A stretch of 64,000 bases of DNA from Enterovibrio qingdaonensis. Its GTDB lineage: Bacteria > Pseudomonadota > Gammaproteobacteria > Enterobacterales > Vibrionaceae. Location of the stretch: positions 53,077-117,076 of the forward strand of contig NZ_JAJUBB010000016.1 of NCBI RefSeq assembly GCF_028683135.1. The letters are read 5' to 3'. The notes beneath the pieces are model-generated. The model did no database searches and was not told the DNA's origin. It saw only the letters and a program-made list of their open reading frames with translations. A program made the translations under genes and the position numbers. This document shows positions 25,954-35,069 of the stretch, in pieces. The first letter of the stretch is position 1. Each line of letters starts with the position of its first letter.

Positions 25954-26441
25954 AGCTGTTATTTCTTGTCCGGCATGCCAAGTCATGTTGGAAGGATGCG
26001 TCGCTGAATGATCACGATAGGCCACTGAATGCTCGTGGCCGACGTAACGCACCTCAAATGGGAAAACGGCTTGCTGCCTGGCAAATGGCACCATCGTTAA
26101 TTGTTAGCAGCACTGCGTTACGCGCCAGAGAAACGGCACGTTTGATTGCGAGCGAGCTTTCCGCTTCCGCACCTATCATTGATGAAAGCGCGGATGTTTA
26201 CACAGAAGCATGGCGTGATTTGGTTCGGGTCATCGAAGGGTTTGATGATGTGAATCAGCGTGTCATGTTAATCGGTCATAACCCTGCGTTGAATCAGCTG
26301 ATCACCAGCCTTCCTTTTACGATCGATAATTTGCCGACCTGTGGGGTGGTTGTGGTAGCACTTCATGACACTAAGTGGTCGAGTTGGTCATCGGCGAAAA
26401 AGCAGGTATTGTTTCTTGATTACCCAAAGCGTCTTCCGTAG
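25950..26441 (+). CDS. sixA: SixA-type phosphohistidine phosphatase
   Basis: The 163-residue histidine-phosphatase protein has the LVRHAKS catalytic His at residue 9, DRPLNARGRRNA, the STALRARETA Arg region and the second catalytic His in IGHNPALN. It lacks the extra domains of phosphoglycerate mutases, as expected for SixA. E. coli SixA removes phosphate from phosphohistidine, notably on the nitrogen-PTS protein NPr. Here it is translationally coupled to a CheV protein. A role at a histidine-phosphorylated chemotaxis protein is possible but unproven. Confidence 0.87.
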   Translation: MKLLFLVRHAKSCWKDASLNDHDRPLNARGRRNAPQMGKRLAAWQMAPSLIVSSTALRARETARLIASELSASAPIIDESADVYTEAWRDLVRVIEGFDDVNQRVMLIGHNPALNQLITSLPFTIDNLPTCGVVVVALHDTKWSSWSSAKKQVLFLDYPKRLP

Positions 26442-26702
26442 TGGTACCGATTTCGCGCAAATTCCCCGCACTTATTAAATGTGAGTTATGCACTTTTTCT
26501 GTGGATAAGTCGGTTAGTGACATAGGCTTTACCTACCTATATCTCAGATATTAAAAGGATTATGGCGAAACGCACAAGGTGCGCTCATAATTTATACACT
26601 TAGTCTCGATTTCTTTCTCCTCGCAAATATAGTTCTATTTTGAATTCCTTATTCGTTAAACTATGTGTCACGAAGCGGAGAGACCCGTGTGAAAGAGAAT
26701 GT

Positions 26703-28073
26703 TTGGAGTACGCATTGATCTCTGTAGAAAAATATGAGGGATTAACAGCACGGATTGCGCTAATTAACGAAGAGATAAAACGACAGGATGTCGAGTTCTA
26801 CCTTTTTGTCCCTGGTGAGCTGAATTTTTCGAAAAACGTTATCAGCGAAGATCAGTTCTACAATACGGTGTTGTCTAACACTCGTACCTATTTCACGTCT
26901 CAGTACCACTTACCGCTGGTACATTCTCGACTCGCGAGCCGGGATAAATTGCCGTCTGACAAATACCGCGTCAGTTTGAGTTTGTACGCCTATCAATATG
27001 CGCTCTCTTTAGAAAAAACAACGCACCGATTTTTTGACACGGTGGCAGATGTTGAAGAAGAAGAGGCGGTCGAACAACTCGAATTCATCACGGATATGGC
27101 CGTGGAAATTCTTCGTCGATTGCGCCGTTATGTGCCAAAAGACGAAAGTCTCATCAAGTACTACAACAACATCGATAATTACCTGTCCTGGCTGACTGAG
27201 CAGCGCTTTTTATCTTTGGTTGCGCACATGCCAAGAAGCGCGGCATTTAAGCCGATGCGCGAGCAATTGATCGCGTTTTGTGAGTCTGAATCTAACTATC
27301 GTGTCGAGCAAAACTACAACTCGATAAAAGCGCAGAATGATCCCACCCGTATGGTGAACAAAATGCGCTTGGCCAGACGCTTGATTGAATACCCCGTTAC
27401 CATTCGACAAAACGATGTGGTGTTGGGACAAACCTTAAATAAGCTAGCAAAGGGTACGGCGACGGGCTTGGTCATGATCTTCGTGACAGTCGCAATTATC
27501 CGCATGCGCAGCTTTCTGGGTGAAATTACCATGTCGTTTGTGCTGGCGATGGCAGGGCTGTATGCCCTTCGCGAGATATTCAAAGACGATTTGAGAGACG
27601 TACTGTGGCGCTGGATTCGTAAAGGACGCCCCAAGTGGCGCAAAATGTTTACCGACCCGACTTCAGGCCAGCGCATTGGTAGTCAATTGGAGTGGCTTGA
27701 TTACATTCCTTTCGACAAGCTACCGGATGATGTGCGTAAGCTTCGTAAAGGCAAGCTTCGACAGCGAGAAGAGTCTGTTGTGCGCATGAAGATGGTGACC
27801 CAGATGTCGACCACCAAATTCTTGAGTGGCTACGACATGACGCGTGAAGTGTGGCGCGTCGATTTTCGTCCATTCTCTCGTTTAATGGCACGTGGTAAAC
27901 ATCGTTACTACGCGTTAAATGAGGGCAAGGTTTCGCATGAATCGATTGATAAGCGTCACCAATTCAATCTGATTTCAAAGCAAAAGAACCCTGACGGTAG
28001 CGTGACGTTACAGCGCTGGAAAATCACAGTGAATCGCTCCAAAGTGATTGATGTGGAAGAAGTGATTAGCTGA
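26703..28073 (+). CDS. Unrecognised two-helix membrane protein
   Basis: Not recognised. The protein (456 residues from TTG 26703; a TTG at 26640 would add 21) has a long soluble N-terminal part of about 240 residues rich in acidic and aromatic positions. Two adjacent hydrophobic helices follow (about residues 255-300), then a basic C-terminal domain of about 155 residues with WRVDFRPFSRLMARGKHRYY. AAGAGAA lies before the chosen start. The final segment looks like a beta-strand-rich fold. A strong terminator follows. No neighbour suggests a role. Confidence 0.7.
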   Translation: MEYALISVEKYEGLTARIALINEEIKRQDVEFYLFVPGELNFSKNVISEDQFYNTVLSNTRTYFTSQYHLPLVHSRLASRDKLPSDKYRVSLSLYAYQYALSLEKTTHRFFDTVADVEEEEAVEQLEFITDMAVEILRRLRRYVPKDESLIKYYNNIDNYLSWLTEQRFLSLVAHMPRSAAFKPMREQLIAFCESESNYRVEQNYNSIKAQNDPTRMVNKMRLARRLIEYPVTIRQNDVVLGQTLNKLAKGTATGLVMIFVTVAIIRMRSFLGEITMSFVLAMAGLYALREIFKDDLRDVLWRWIRKGRPKWRKMFTDPTSGQRIGSQLEWLDYIPFDKLPDDVRKLRKGKLRQREESVVRMKMVTQMSTTKFLSGYDMTREVWRVDFRPFSRLMARGKHRYYALNEGKVSHESIDKRHQFNLISKQKNPDGSVTLQRWKITVNRSKVIDVEEVIS

Positions 28074-28084
28074 GTTTAGAGAAA

Positions 28085-28112
28085 GAGGGGGGCGAGAATG
28101 CCCCCTTTTTCA
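28085..28112 (+). terminator. Strong terminator of the membrane-protein gene
   Basis: GGGGGC and GCCCCC form a GC-only stem around GAGAAT, followed by TTTTTCATTTT. Confidence 0.92.
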
Positions 28113-28125
28113 TTTTGTACTTGCC

Positions 28126-31100
28126 TCAATGAAAATCCCTAGAATTCACCAGCAATTGATCAAGTGTGGCTGTCATATCAATCAGTCGTCCTGCAATGAT
28201 GTGCACCACATCGCCTTCACGCTCTAAAATACCTTTCACCTTTAAGATTTTTGCCGACACAAACGGTGTGTTCTGTGCGCGGGCAGTGGCCAGCCAGACG
28301 ACGACATTGATATTGCCGGTGTGATCTTCCAGCGTCACAAATGTTACGCCACTGGCGGTGCCTGGCCGCTGACGACCAGTGACGATACCGACTACTGTCA
28401 CTGCTGTGCCGGATTTAATTTGGGTTAACTCGCTGGCGAGACGGTGTCTGCCTAGTTTGCCTTTTTCATTCAGCAGAGCGATGGGATGCTTGCCAAGCGA
28501 AAGCCCCGTAGATGCATAGTCTTCAATCAAATTTTCCACGTCAGATGGCGCGGTAATCGCATGGCTGTCTTGTGTGTCAGGGGTCATGTTGGCAAGCAGC
28601 GGTAACGTATGGCTGTCGTCCATCATTTGCCACCTTGCCGCATAACGATTGTTCGACAGCACTTGCGTGGCGTTGGCACTGGCAAGTGCTTCTAGGTCGC
28701 CTTTACCCAATCCGCACTGCCGCAGCGCATTCAAATGCGTAAAGCCATTCGCAGGGCGTTGCTTCAGTAACTTCTGTACGCCTTGTTCTGAGAGTCCTTT
28801 TACGAGACGAAAACCGAGACGCAGGGCTGGGCGGCTATCGATCATAACTTGCTGATGATCCCATAGGCTGTGGTTTACGCAGACAGGCAGAATAGTTACG
28901 CCATGGCGTGCCGCATCTTGTAGCAGCTGGGATGGACTATAAAACCCCATGGGTTGGCTGTTGAGCAACGAACAATAAAACGCGACAGGGTAGTAGTGCT
29001 TGAGCCATGACGATGTGTAAGCTAACACGGCGAATGACGCGCTGTGTGATTCAGGGAAACCGTATTCACCGAACCCTTGTATTTGACGAAAAATCTGTTC
29101 GGCAAATTCAACGCTATAGCCACGTTCTTGCATGCCGTTGATGAGCTTTTCTCGAAAGGGGGCCAGCTTGCCATTGCGTTTCCACGCTGCCATCGCGCGT
29201 CGTAACTGATCGGCCTCACCCCCACTGAATCCTGCTGCCACCATCGCCAGTTGTATGACTTGCTCTTGGAAAATCGGTACGCCTTGTGTGCGAGATAATA
29301 CGGCTTCGACCTCTTTTGATGGGTAGCTGATAGGCTCTTCTCCCCAGCGTCGTTTCAGGTACGGGTGTACCATGTCACCTTGTATTGGGCCGGGGCGAAC
29401 AATCGCAATCTGAATGACCAGATCGTAGTAACACGCGGGTCGAAGCCTTGGCAGCATGCTCATCTGGGCTCGTGATTCCACTTGAAAAACCCCCACAGAA
29501 TCTGCTTTTTGTAGCTGATGATAAACCTTGGGGTCGTCACCCAATGCGGTGATATGGGCGATGGAATAGCGGCGTCCATGTTGTGATTCAATGATGGCGA
29601 AGGCTTTGCGAATGGCACTGAGCATACCAAGGGCAAGAATATCGACTTTGAGCAACCCTAGCGATTCTAAGTCGTCTTTGTCCCACTGGATCACGCTGCG
29701 TTCTGCCATGGCGGCATTTTCGACCGGAACCAGCTCATACAATGGTCCTGCGGAAATAATGAATCCGCCTACATGTTGGCTGAGGTGGCGAGGAAAGCCG
29801 CGGATCTCTTCTACAAGCTCTAGCAACCAGCGACCAAGGTGTGAATGAACATCAAGCCCTAAGGTTTGTAATTGCTCGGCCTTATCCAACCCTTTGTCTC
29901 TGTGATTGAGGTTTTTAATGTAGTAGTCGAGTTGGGTTTCATTGATCCCTAATGCTTTGCCGACATCTCGGAATGCACTTTTGAAGCGATACGTGATGAC
30001 AGTGGCCGCAATGGCCGCGCGTTGGCGTCCGTATTTTTGGTAGATATAGCGGAACACCTCTTCACGGCGTTCGTGTTCGAAATCGACATCAATATCGGGC
30101 GGCTCATCGCGCTCTTTCGAGATAAAACGCTCAAACAGGACGTTGATTTTCTCCGGATTGACGGCAGTGATTTCAAGGCAGTAACACACTACGGAGTTTG
30201 CCGCAGAGCCGCGCCCTTGATAGAGAATGCCTTGTGATTTCGCGAATTGAACAATGTCGTAAATGGTGAGGAAAAAGTATTCGTAGCCTTGCTCTGCGAT
30301 CAAGGTTAATTCTTTGTCGATGGTGGCTTGAATGCTGGGCTTGATACCGTGAGGAAAACGTAGCGCAATTCCTTTTTCGACAAGGTGTTTGAGGTATGCC
30401 GAGGCGGTGAATCCATCCGGTACAAGTTCAGCGGGGTATTCATAGCGAAGTTCACTCAGGCAAAACGTACACCTGTCCGAGATCCGGCGGGTTTCATTGA
30501 GCCAAACCTCGGGGTATAGCTTTTGCAATTTATTGAGGGATTTTAATGCTTGTTCTCCGTTGCGTGGTAAAGCCTGCCCGCAGGAGTGAAGTGGTTTCCC
30601 CAGACGGATTGCGGTCACGACATCAAGCAGGGGCTGCCGTCTTGAATGGTGCATCAATACATCGTTTGAACACACAACGGGTATATCCAGCACATCAGCA
30701 AGTGCGTCGATCATGGCCAGATAGTCGGCTTCATTAGGCAGGAGAAGTCGTTCTACACCTAGCCAGAAGCGTCCTTCAAAGCGATCTTTCAAGCTATGTT
30801 GAAGAGGAGTCAGTTGCTCAACATTGACCGCGCCGTGGGCCGGGTACCAGATACACAAGCAGTGTTTGATGTGCGAAAAATCATCGCTGAAGACTTGATA
30901 ATGGCCTTTTTCGCTGCGCATGCGTGCTTGTGTGATAAGCCGTGAGAGCTCGCCATACGCCGCTCTGCTAGGGCAAAGAAGTACCAGCTTCTCGCCTTGA
31001 AAATGAATTTCAGATCCGACGATTTGTTTGATGTTTAAGTTTTGTTCGCGAATGGCGGTGTAAGCACGCACTACACCTGCTAGTGAGCATTCATCGGTGA

Positions 31101-31233
31101 TAGCTATGGCTTGGTACCCCAGTGTCGCAGCGCGAACGACCAGCTCTTCAGGATGAGATGCACCAGTCAGAAAACTGTAATTACTTTTACAGTGAAGTTC
31201 TCCGAACCATAGGATGCTGTCATTGTTTTGCAT
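28126..31233 (-). CDS. dnaE2: Error-prone DNA polymerase DnaE2 (ImuC)
   Basis: The 1035-residue protein is a C-family polymerase III alpha-subunit paralogue. It begins with a PHP domain (GELHCKSNYSFLTGASHP), has the catalytic aspartates in PPDIDVDFEHERREEV near residue 395, a second block in GFGEYGFPESHSASFA and a C-terminal OB-fold. The length fits DnaE2 (about 1030) rather than replicative DnaE (about 1160). With ImuA and ImuB, which precede it on the same strand, it forms the SOS mutasome for translesion synthesis. A triplet of 19-base repeats separates it from imuB. Confidence 0.96.
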   Translation of the reverse strand: MQNNDSILWFGELHCKSNYSFLTGASHPEELVVRAATLGYQAIAITDECSLAGVVRAYTAIREQNLNIKQIVGSEIHFQGEKLVLLCPSRAAYGELSRLITQARMRSEKGHYQVFSDDFSHIKHCLCIWYPAHGAVNVEQLTPLQHSLKDRFEGRFWLGVERLLLPNEADYLAMIDALADVLDIPVVCSNDVLMHHSRRQPLLDVVTAIRLGKPLHSCGQALPRNGEQALKSLNKLQKLYPEVWLNETRRISDRCTFCLSELRYEYPAELVPDGFTASAYLKHLVEKGIALRFPHGIKPSIQATIDKELTLIAEQGYEYFFLTIYDIVQFAKSQGILYQGRGSAANSVVCYCLEITAVNPEKINVLFERFISKERDEPPDIDVDFEHERREEVFRYIYQKYGRQRAAIAATVITYRFKSAFRDVGKALGINETQLDYYIKNLNHRDKGLDKAEQLQTLGLDVHSHLGRWLLELVEEIRGFPRHLSQHVGGFIISAGPLYELVPVENAAMAERSVIQWDKDDLESLGLLKVDILALGMLSAIRKAFAIIESQHGRRYSIAHITALGDDPKVYHQLQKADSVGVFQVESRAQMSMLPRLRPACYYDLVIQIAIVRPGPIQGDMVHPYLKRRWGEEPISYPSKEVEAVLSRTQGVPIFQEQVIQLAMVAAGFSGGEADQLRRAMAAWKRNGKLAPFREKLINGMQERGYSVEFAEQIFRQIQGFGEYGFPESHSASFAVLAYTSSWLKHYYPVAFYCSLLNSQPMGFYSPSQLLQDAARHGVTILPVCVNHSLWDHQQVMIDSRPALRLGFRLVKGLSEQGVQKLLKQRPANGFTHLNALRQCGLGKGDLEALASANATQVLSNNRYAARWQMMDDSHTLPLLANMTPDTQDSHAITAPSDVENLIEDYASTGLSLGKHPIALLNEKGKLGRHRLASELTQIKSGTAVTVVGIVTGRQRPGTASGVTFVTLEDHTGNINVVVWLATARAQNTPFVSAKILKVKGILEREGDVVHIIAGRLIDMTATLDQLLVNSRDFH

Positions 31234-31246
31234 GGAAATTTGTCTC

Positions 31247-31303
31247 TGTACTTAGATCAACAAGGTGTACTTAGGTCAGTAATATGTACTTAGGTCAGCA
31301 AAA
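31247..31303. repeat. Three tandem 19-base direct repeats between imuB and dnaE2
   Basis: TGTACTTAGGTCAG begins at 31247 (as TGTACTTAGATCAA), 31266 and 31285, an exact 19-base period. The third copy contains the imuB stop codon. On the coding strand each copy carries CTGA, so the intercistronic gap is made of repeated stop-containing units. Unit number could vary by slippage. Confidence 0.85.
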
Positions 31304-32704
31304 TAAGCCGTGTTCGAACCACTCACCGGCTGCGGTTCGAAATACCCAGCACAACTGGCCGCGTTTGTTGCGTGCGATAAAGTAATCCCGCTGAACCGGA
31401 GCTTGGTCCCACCAACCGCTGCAAATTCGCTCAGGTCCGGTTAATGTGTCGGGCTTTGCCAGTAGTGGACGTGGCGTTTTATGCAACAGCGAAGGGCGTG
31501 TTGGTAAAGGCAAAGGGATCGCTTGTTGGCTGGTCTGTAGTGGAGCTTGGTGCTTGAATGCAAGCTCGGGGCGATGGTCATCAACCAACGTCATACTATA
31601 CACACCGTGTTTACCCGCTTTGGCTTGAAGCAGGCTGATCAGTTCTCCGGGGGAGATTTGTCCGCGTTTACCCGCGAACAAATCCTGTGTAGGAGACTGC
31701 CTAGGTAACAGCGTATTAGCATCTAAATGGATATGAATGACTGGAGCATCCAACGTCAGTTTTTCCAAGTGCAACTGTAAAAGTGGCATCCATCGGCTGG
31801 CGGCTGATTCTGGTTTTGCTGCGTATAGCGTGATGATTTTTACCTCGTGATCGTCACGTTGGATGAGCTTCAGCGTAATTTCAGGTACCACCGACTCACG
31901 TACCTCAAGAAACTTCTCCATTTCTTTTAGCATGCGCTGTATGGGAAAACACAAGGTTTGGCTGGAGGCGATTTCATGCAGCAATTCCAGCGATTGATGG
32001 AAAAACGTAGGGGGTGAAAACATGGCAGGGAGTGCAATTTTCGTTTGTGTTAAGGCGCGAATGTGCTCGGTCAGTGTCTTTCCAAAGCGTTGACCGAGTG
32101 AGTCAATCGGGAGGTCGAAAAGCTGTTTAGCATGGCGAACCCCCATGCGTTCAAGTTGGGTAATCTGTTTTTCTGTTAAACCTAGCTGGCAAACAGGCAG
32201 TGCGGAAAGTGCTTGTTGGGTTGTTTCTACGGTGAGAAAACCTCTGTCTATCCCTGTGCGAGCAAGTTGTTTTACGGCTTCTGGGCATGGGCTGAGGGCA
32301 AAATGAAAGTGAACGTTCTCATGGTGAATAGTGGGTAGCAGAGCTTGCCAGTAGGCATCCAGCGACCCATAGAGCTTCAACATAGGGCTGACTTTCATTA
32401 GCAAGCCGTTCGGCGCATCAGAAACAATATCTGCATTAATCTGATAAAGTTGGGTAGCCAGTTGCTGAAGGCGCGCGCTTTCCAACTGCTCATCATAATC
32501 GACCACATCGAGTGCGTGGCAAAGTGCGCTGGCAGTACCGAGGTCATTGCCGATGCGAATACCACTGTCTATGGCCGCTTGGTTCGCTTGTAGCACTGAG
32601 CCTGTTGCGCGGGAAAGCACGATCAATGGGGCTGTTGTGCCGTTATCTCTCATGAGCGTATCGAGCAATAAGGACGGAAAATATAAGTAAAGCCACAGTG
32701 TCAT
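31295..32704 (-). CDS. imuB: ImuB, inactive Y-family polymerase-like protein
   Basis: The 469-residue protein has the DinB/UmuC-like fold (LYFPSLLLDTLMRD at the start, then helix-hairpin-helix LTEKQITQLERMGV) but lacks the acidic metal ligands of an active Y-family polymerase: the early strand reads LYLYFPSL where active enzymes have an Asp. It is the adaptor of the mutasome, binding ImuA, DnaE2 and the beta clamp. Its start overlaps the imuA stop by four bases. Confidence 0.94.
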   Translation of the reverse strand: MTLWLYLYFPSLLLDTLMRDNGTTAPLIVLSRATGSVLQANQAAIDSGIRIGNDLGTASALCHALDVVDYDEQLESARLQQLATQLYQINADIVSDAPNGLLMKVSPMLKLYGSLDAYWQALLPTIHHENVHFHFALSPCPEAVKQLARTGIDRGFLTVETTQQALSALPVCQLGLTEKQITQLERMGVRHAKQLFDLPIDSLGQRFGKTLTEHIRALTQTKIALPAMFSPPTFFHQSLELLHEIASSQTLCFPIQRMLKEMEKFLEVRESVVPEITLKLIQRDDHEVKIITLYAAKPESAASRWMPLLQLHLEKLTLDAPVIHIHLDANTLLPRQSPTQDLFAGKRGQISPGELISLLQAKAGKHGVYSMTLVDDHRPELAFKHQAPLQTSQQAIPLPLPTRPSLLHKTPRPLLAKPDTLTGPERICSGWWDQAPVQRDYFIARNKRGQLCWVFRTAAGEWFEHGLFC

Positions 32705-33396
32705 CGGAACAATGGCACCACGTTGGAAGGAAGTGAGTTCGCCTCTGGCAGTGGCAAGAACTTGTCCATGAGTGAAAAGGTATTACAGACAGCGGGCAAG
32801 GGCAGCGTAAAAGGCAATACTGGTAAACCTCGACGTTTAACAACGCGGATACTGAGCCCTTCTTCGACGGGCGTGATTGCTAATCGACAGCTCACAGGGA
32901 GCCCTTGAACGCTTTGCTGGTGGGTGATCATAAATAGCAGACAGTCATTCTCTGCGGCTGCCAGTTGTAAGCGTCTGGCTTGCGTAACAGACAGAGCTTC
33001 GCCCCAAAGCACGGCACTTCTACAGCAACCACTTTTCAATGCCTGTTCGACACACCATAAACTGGAGGATGTTGAGGTATCGAGTATCACCACTTTTTCA
33101 AGATTGAGTCCTGCCTGACATAAAGCAATGGGATTTATTTCTCCGGGTGGGGTGGCGAATACGGTCAGTTCACTGTCCTCCAAAGCACGAGCAATGGCAG
33201 GTAAAACCAACCTCAATTCTCCGATGCCAAAACAAGGAAGTTGGAGTTCTACGACACCGGATTCTGGCCAGCCGCCATCGAGCTTTTCATCAAGCAGAGC
33301 ATGACCACTAGGACGACAATGTGTCTGGGGTTGGTAGAGGCGGTTTGCCGTCCAGATTCCAGAATGTAGCGCGAGAATGTTGTCAATCATAACCAT
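32701..33396 (-). CDS. imuA: ImuA, RecA-like mutasome protein
   Basis: The 231-residue protein is the ImuA/SulA-like first gene of the SOS mutasome. It has a RecA-like core without an intact Walker A motif: the expected loop reads ALLDEKLDGGWPESGVVEL. A consensus LexA box lies only eight bases upstream of the start, so transcription is surely SOS-induced and the message leader is very short. imuB follows with an ATGA-type overlap. Confidence 0.92.
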   Translation of the reverse strand: MVMIDNILALHSGIWTANRLYQPQTHCRPSGHALLDEKLDGGWPESGVVELQLPCFGIGELRLVLPAIARALEDSELTVFATPPGEINPIALCQAGLNLEKVVILDTSTSSSLWCVEQALKSGCCRSAVLWGEALSVTQARRLQLAAAENDCLLFMITHQQSVQGLPVSCRLAITPVEEGLSIRVVKRRGLPVLPFTLPLPAVCNTFSLMDKFLPLPEANSLPSNVVPLFR

Positions 33397-33403
33397 AAAA
33401 ACA

Positions 33404-33419
33404 CTGTATATGTATACAG
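33404..33419. promoter_or_regulatory. LexA box of the imuA-imuB-dnaE2 operon
   Basis: CTGTATATGTATACAG matches the gammaproteobacterial LexA consensus CTG(TA)n...CAG, with both CTG/CAG ends intact. It sits eight bases upstream of imuA, overlapping the likely core promoter. Confidence 0.95.
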
Positions 33420-33551
33420 TGTTATATTAGGGCGAGATCGGCGTGAGAGCAAGCAGGTTTTATAGGGAAGATAAGCAGGAATCGCGTGTAAGTGGTTGTT
33501 TAAGATCGTTAAATATTTGGTGTTCTGACAAAATAAAACCGAAGGGTGATG

Positions 33552-35069
33552 TTAAGCTTCAGCACCGTAAAGCCACATAACAAAAATGAGCAAGGTGCTG
33601 AATGCCGCTGTGGTTTGCAGATGGGGGAGCCATCGCTTTATTTGTTGAGACATCGAATGGTCGACGTCTTGTCCACTGATATCTTGTCGAGTCCATTTTT
33701 GAAGGTTTGGATGGAAAAATAGGTAGACTTTCACAAACGACCCGACCAATTGTTCGTACCAGAGTAAGGGCACGAAAATGGGATGGAATTGACCAGACTG
33801 TATTGAAATGAGTAGGACATTAAGACTTCGCGTTGCGATGACCCAAAATAAATAAGCGATCACCACTTTTGCGCCCATGTAGGTTGCGACGACTAAAGCC
33901 AGTGTTGGACCTATCAGGGTTGTCCACATGCTAATTCGTTGATCCAACAAGCAAAGCCACAAAAATATCCCGGCTTTTTTGGGTCCCAGATCAATTGCAC
34001 GCATGTTACTTCTCAGCATATTTCCGTACCAGCGGGTCATGAGAGACACACTGGTTTTGAAAAAGCTTCCCGAAGGGGCGTCTTCAAGACAGGTAACGGA
34101 AACATCAGGCAAGTACATCATTTTCCATTGCTCTTTGAGCACAAAATACCACGTGCTTTTATCGTCTCCCGTTAGCATTCGGATGCGGCCATAACGCCAA
34201 TGACTTACATGGTCATAGCGAAGGCTATCAATAAAGTCCGGAGAGAGTGCCAAGGAGGCACGGTAGACTGAAAAACGGCCCGTTAGCACTAAGACGCGAA
34301 AGGTGAGGCTTAGTGAGCTCATGTAGAAGTGACGCTGTGCCATACGCTGGCGATACCATTGGCGGGTTAGGGAGTTGCCTTTGACGATGGGCGCATTGTG
34401 GGTCGTCAACGCACCTAAGTCGTGGTAACGCATTAGAAAACCGGATGCCTTTTTCAGGATACCTTCAGGTAAAACGGTATCGCCGTCCATCAATACCAAG
34501 ATACTGTCTTTGGATACGGGGCGGTCATCAGCTAACAGTGTCAGTGCGTCAGCCATGGTATTACGTTTACCGCTCCCATCTTGGTCGATGATATACAAAC
34601 TGACAGGCACTCTTTCCTGTAACTTGTTGAACTGCGTTTCAATGATATCCAGATCAGCTTCATCGGTCACACAGGCTACGGCACGGCAGGCGACACCAAA
34701 GTTACCAATTTCATCGATCAACGCTTTAAAAACAGGGGCACTGATTTCTGGCGTCGTACGATAGCAAGGAATAACGAGGAGTATTTCACTGGGTTTATGA
34801 GTGAGCTCGGCAAGGCTAGAGAGGACAGGGTAACGAACATATTGGTAATACAAGCCTCGAAACAGATGGATAGTTTTCCACCCGTATCGCCATGCCCCGA
34901 TTATTCCGAGCGTGTATAAAACCTCTGGGTTCACATGCTCATCAGGGAGAAAACCATAAATGGTCCATAGGCCAAGTAGTAACCCTCCAAAGAAAAGCCA
35001 CCACAGCAGAGTGATGTGAAGTGGGTCTTGCCGATAGAAGTTTTTAACGACAAGATTCTTTACGTTCAT
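33552..35069 (-). CDS. Alg8-like family 2 glycosyltransferase
   Basis: The 505-residue protein has N-terminal membrane helices, a cytoplasmic GT2 domain with the metal-binding LVLMDGDTVLPEG (DxD) and the TGDDKSTW block, an acceptor-type TRWYGNMLR motif, and four or more C-terminal helices. The arrangement and the RWYGNMLRSN segment recall Alg8 of alginate synthesis. The ATG at 35069 overlaps the stop of the PilZ/HlyD partner (ATGA); an in-frame TTG at 35081 is less likely. It probably polymerises and extrudes a polysaccharide through the inner membrane under control of the partner. No alginate modification or precursor genes are nearby, so the polymer is unknown. Confidence 0.82.
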   Translation of the reverse strand: MNVKNLVVKNFYRQDPLHITLLWWLFFGGLLLGLWTIYGFLPDEHVNPEVLYTLGIIGAWRYGWKTIHLFRGLYYQYVRYPVLSSLAELTHKPSEILLVIPCYRTTPEISAPVFKALIDEIGNFGVACRAVACVTDEADLDIIETQFNKLQERVPVSLYIIDQDGSGKRNTMADALTLLADDRPVSKDSILVLMDGDTVLPEGILKKASGFLMRYHDLGALTTHNAPIVKGNSLTRQWYRQRMAQRHFYMSSLSLTFRVLVLTGRFSVYRASLALSPDFIDSLRYDHVSHWRYGRIRMLTGDDKSTWYFVLKEQWKMMYLPDVSVTCLEDAPSGSFFKTSVSLMTRWYGNMLRSNMRAIDLGPKKAGIFLWLCLLDQRISMWTTLIGPTLALVVATYMGAKVVIAYLFWVIATRSLNVLLISIQSGQFHPIFVPLLWYEQLVGSFVKVYLFFHPNLQKWTRQDISGQDVDHSMSQQIKRWLPHLQTTAAFSTLLIFVMWLYGAEA

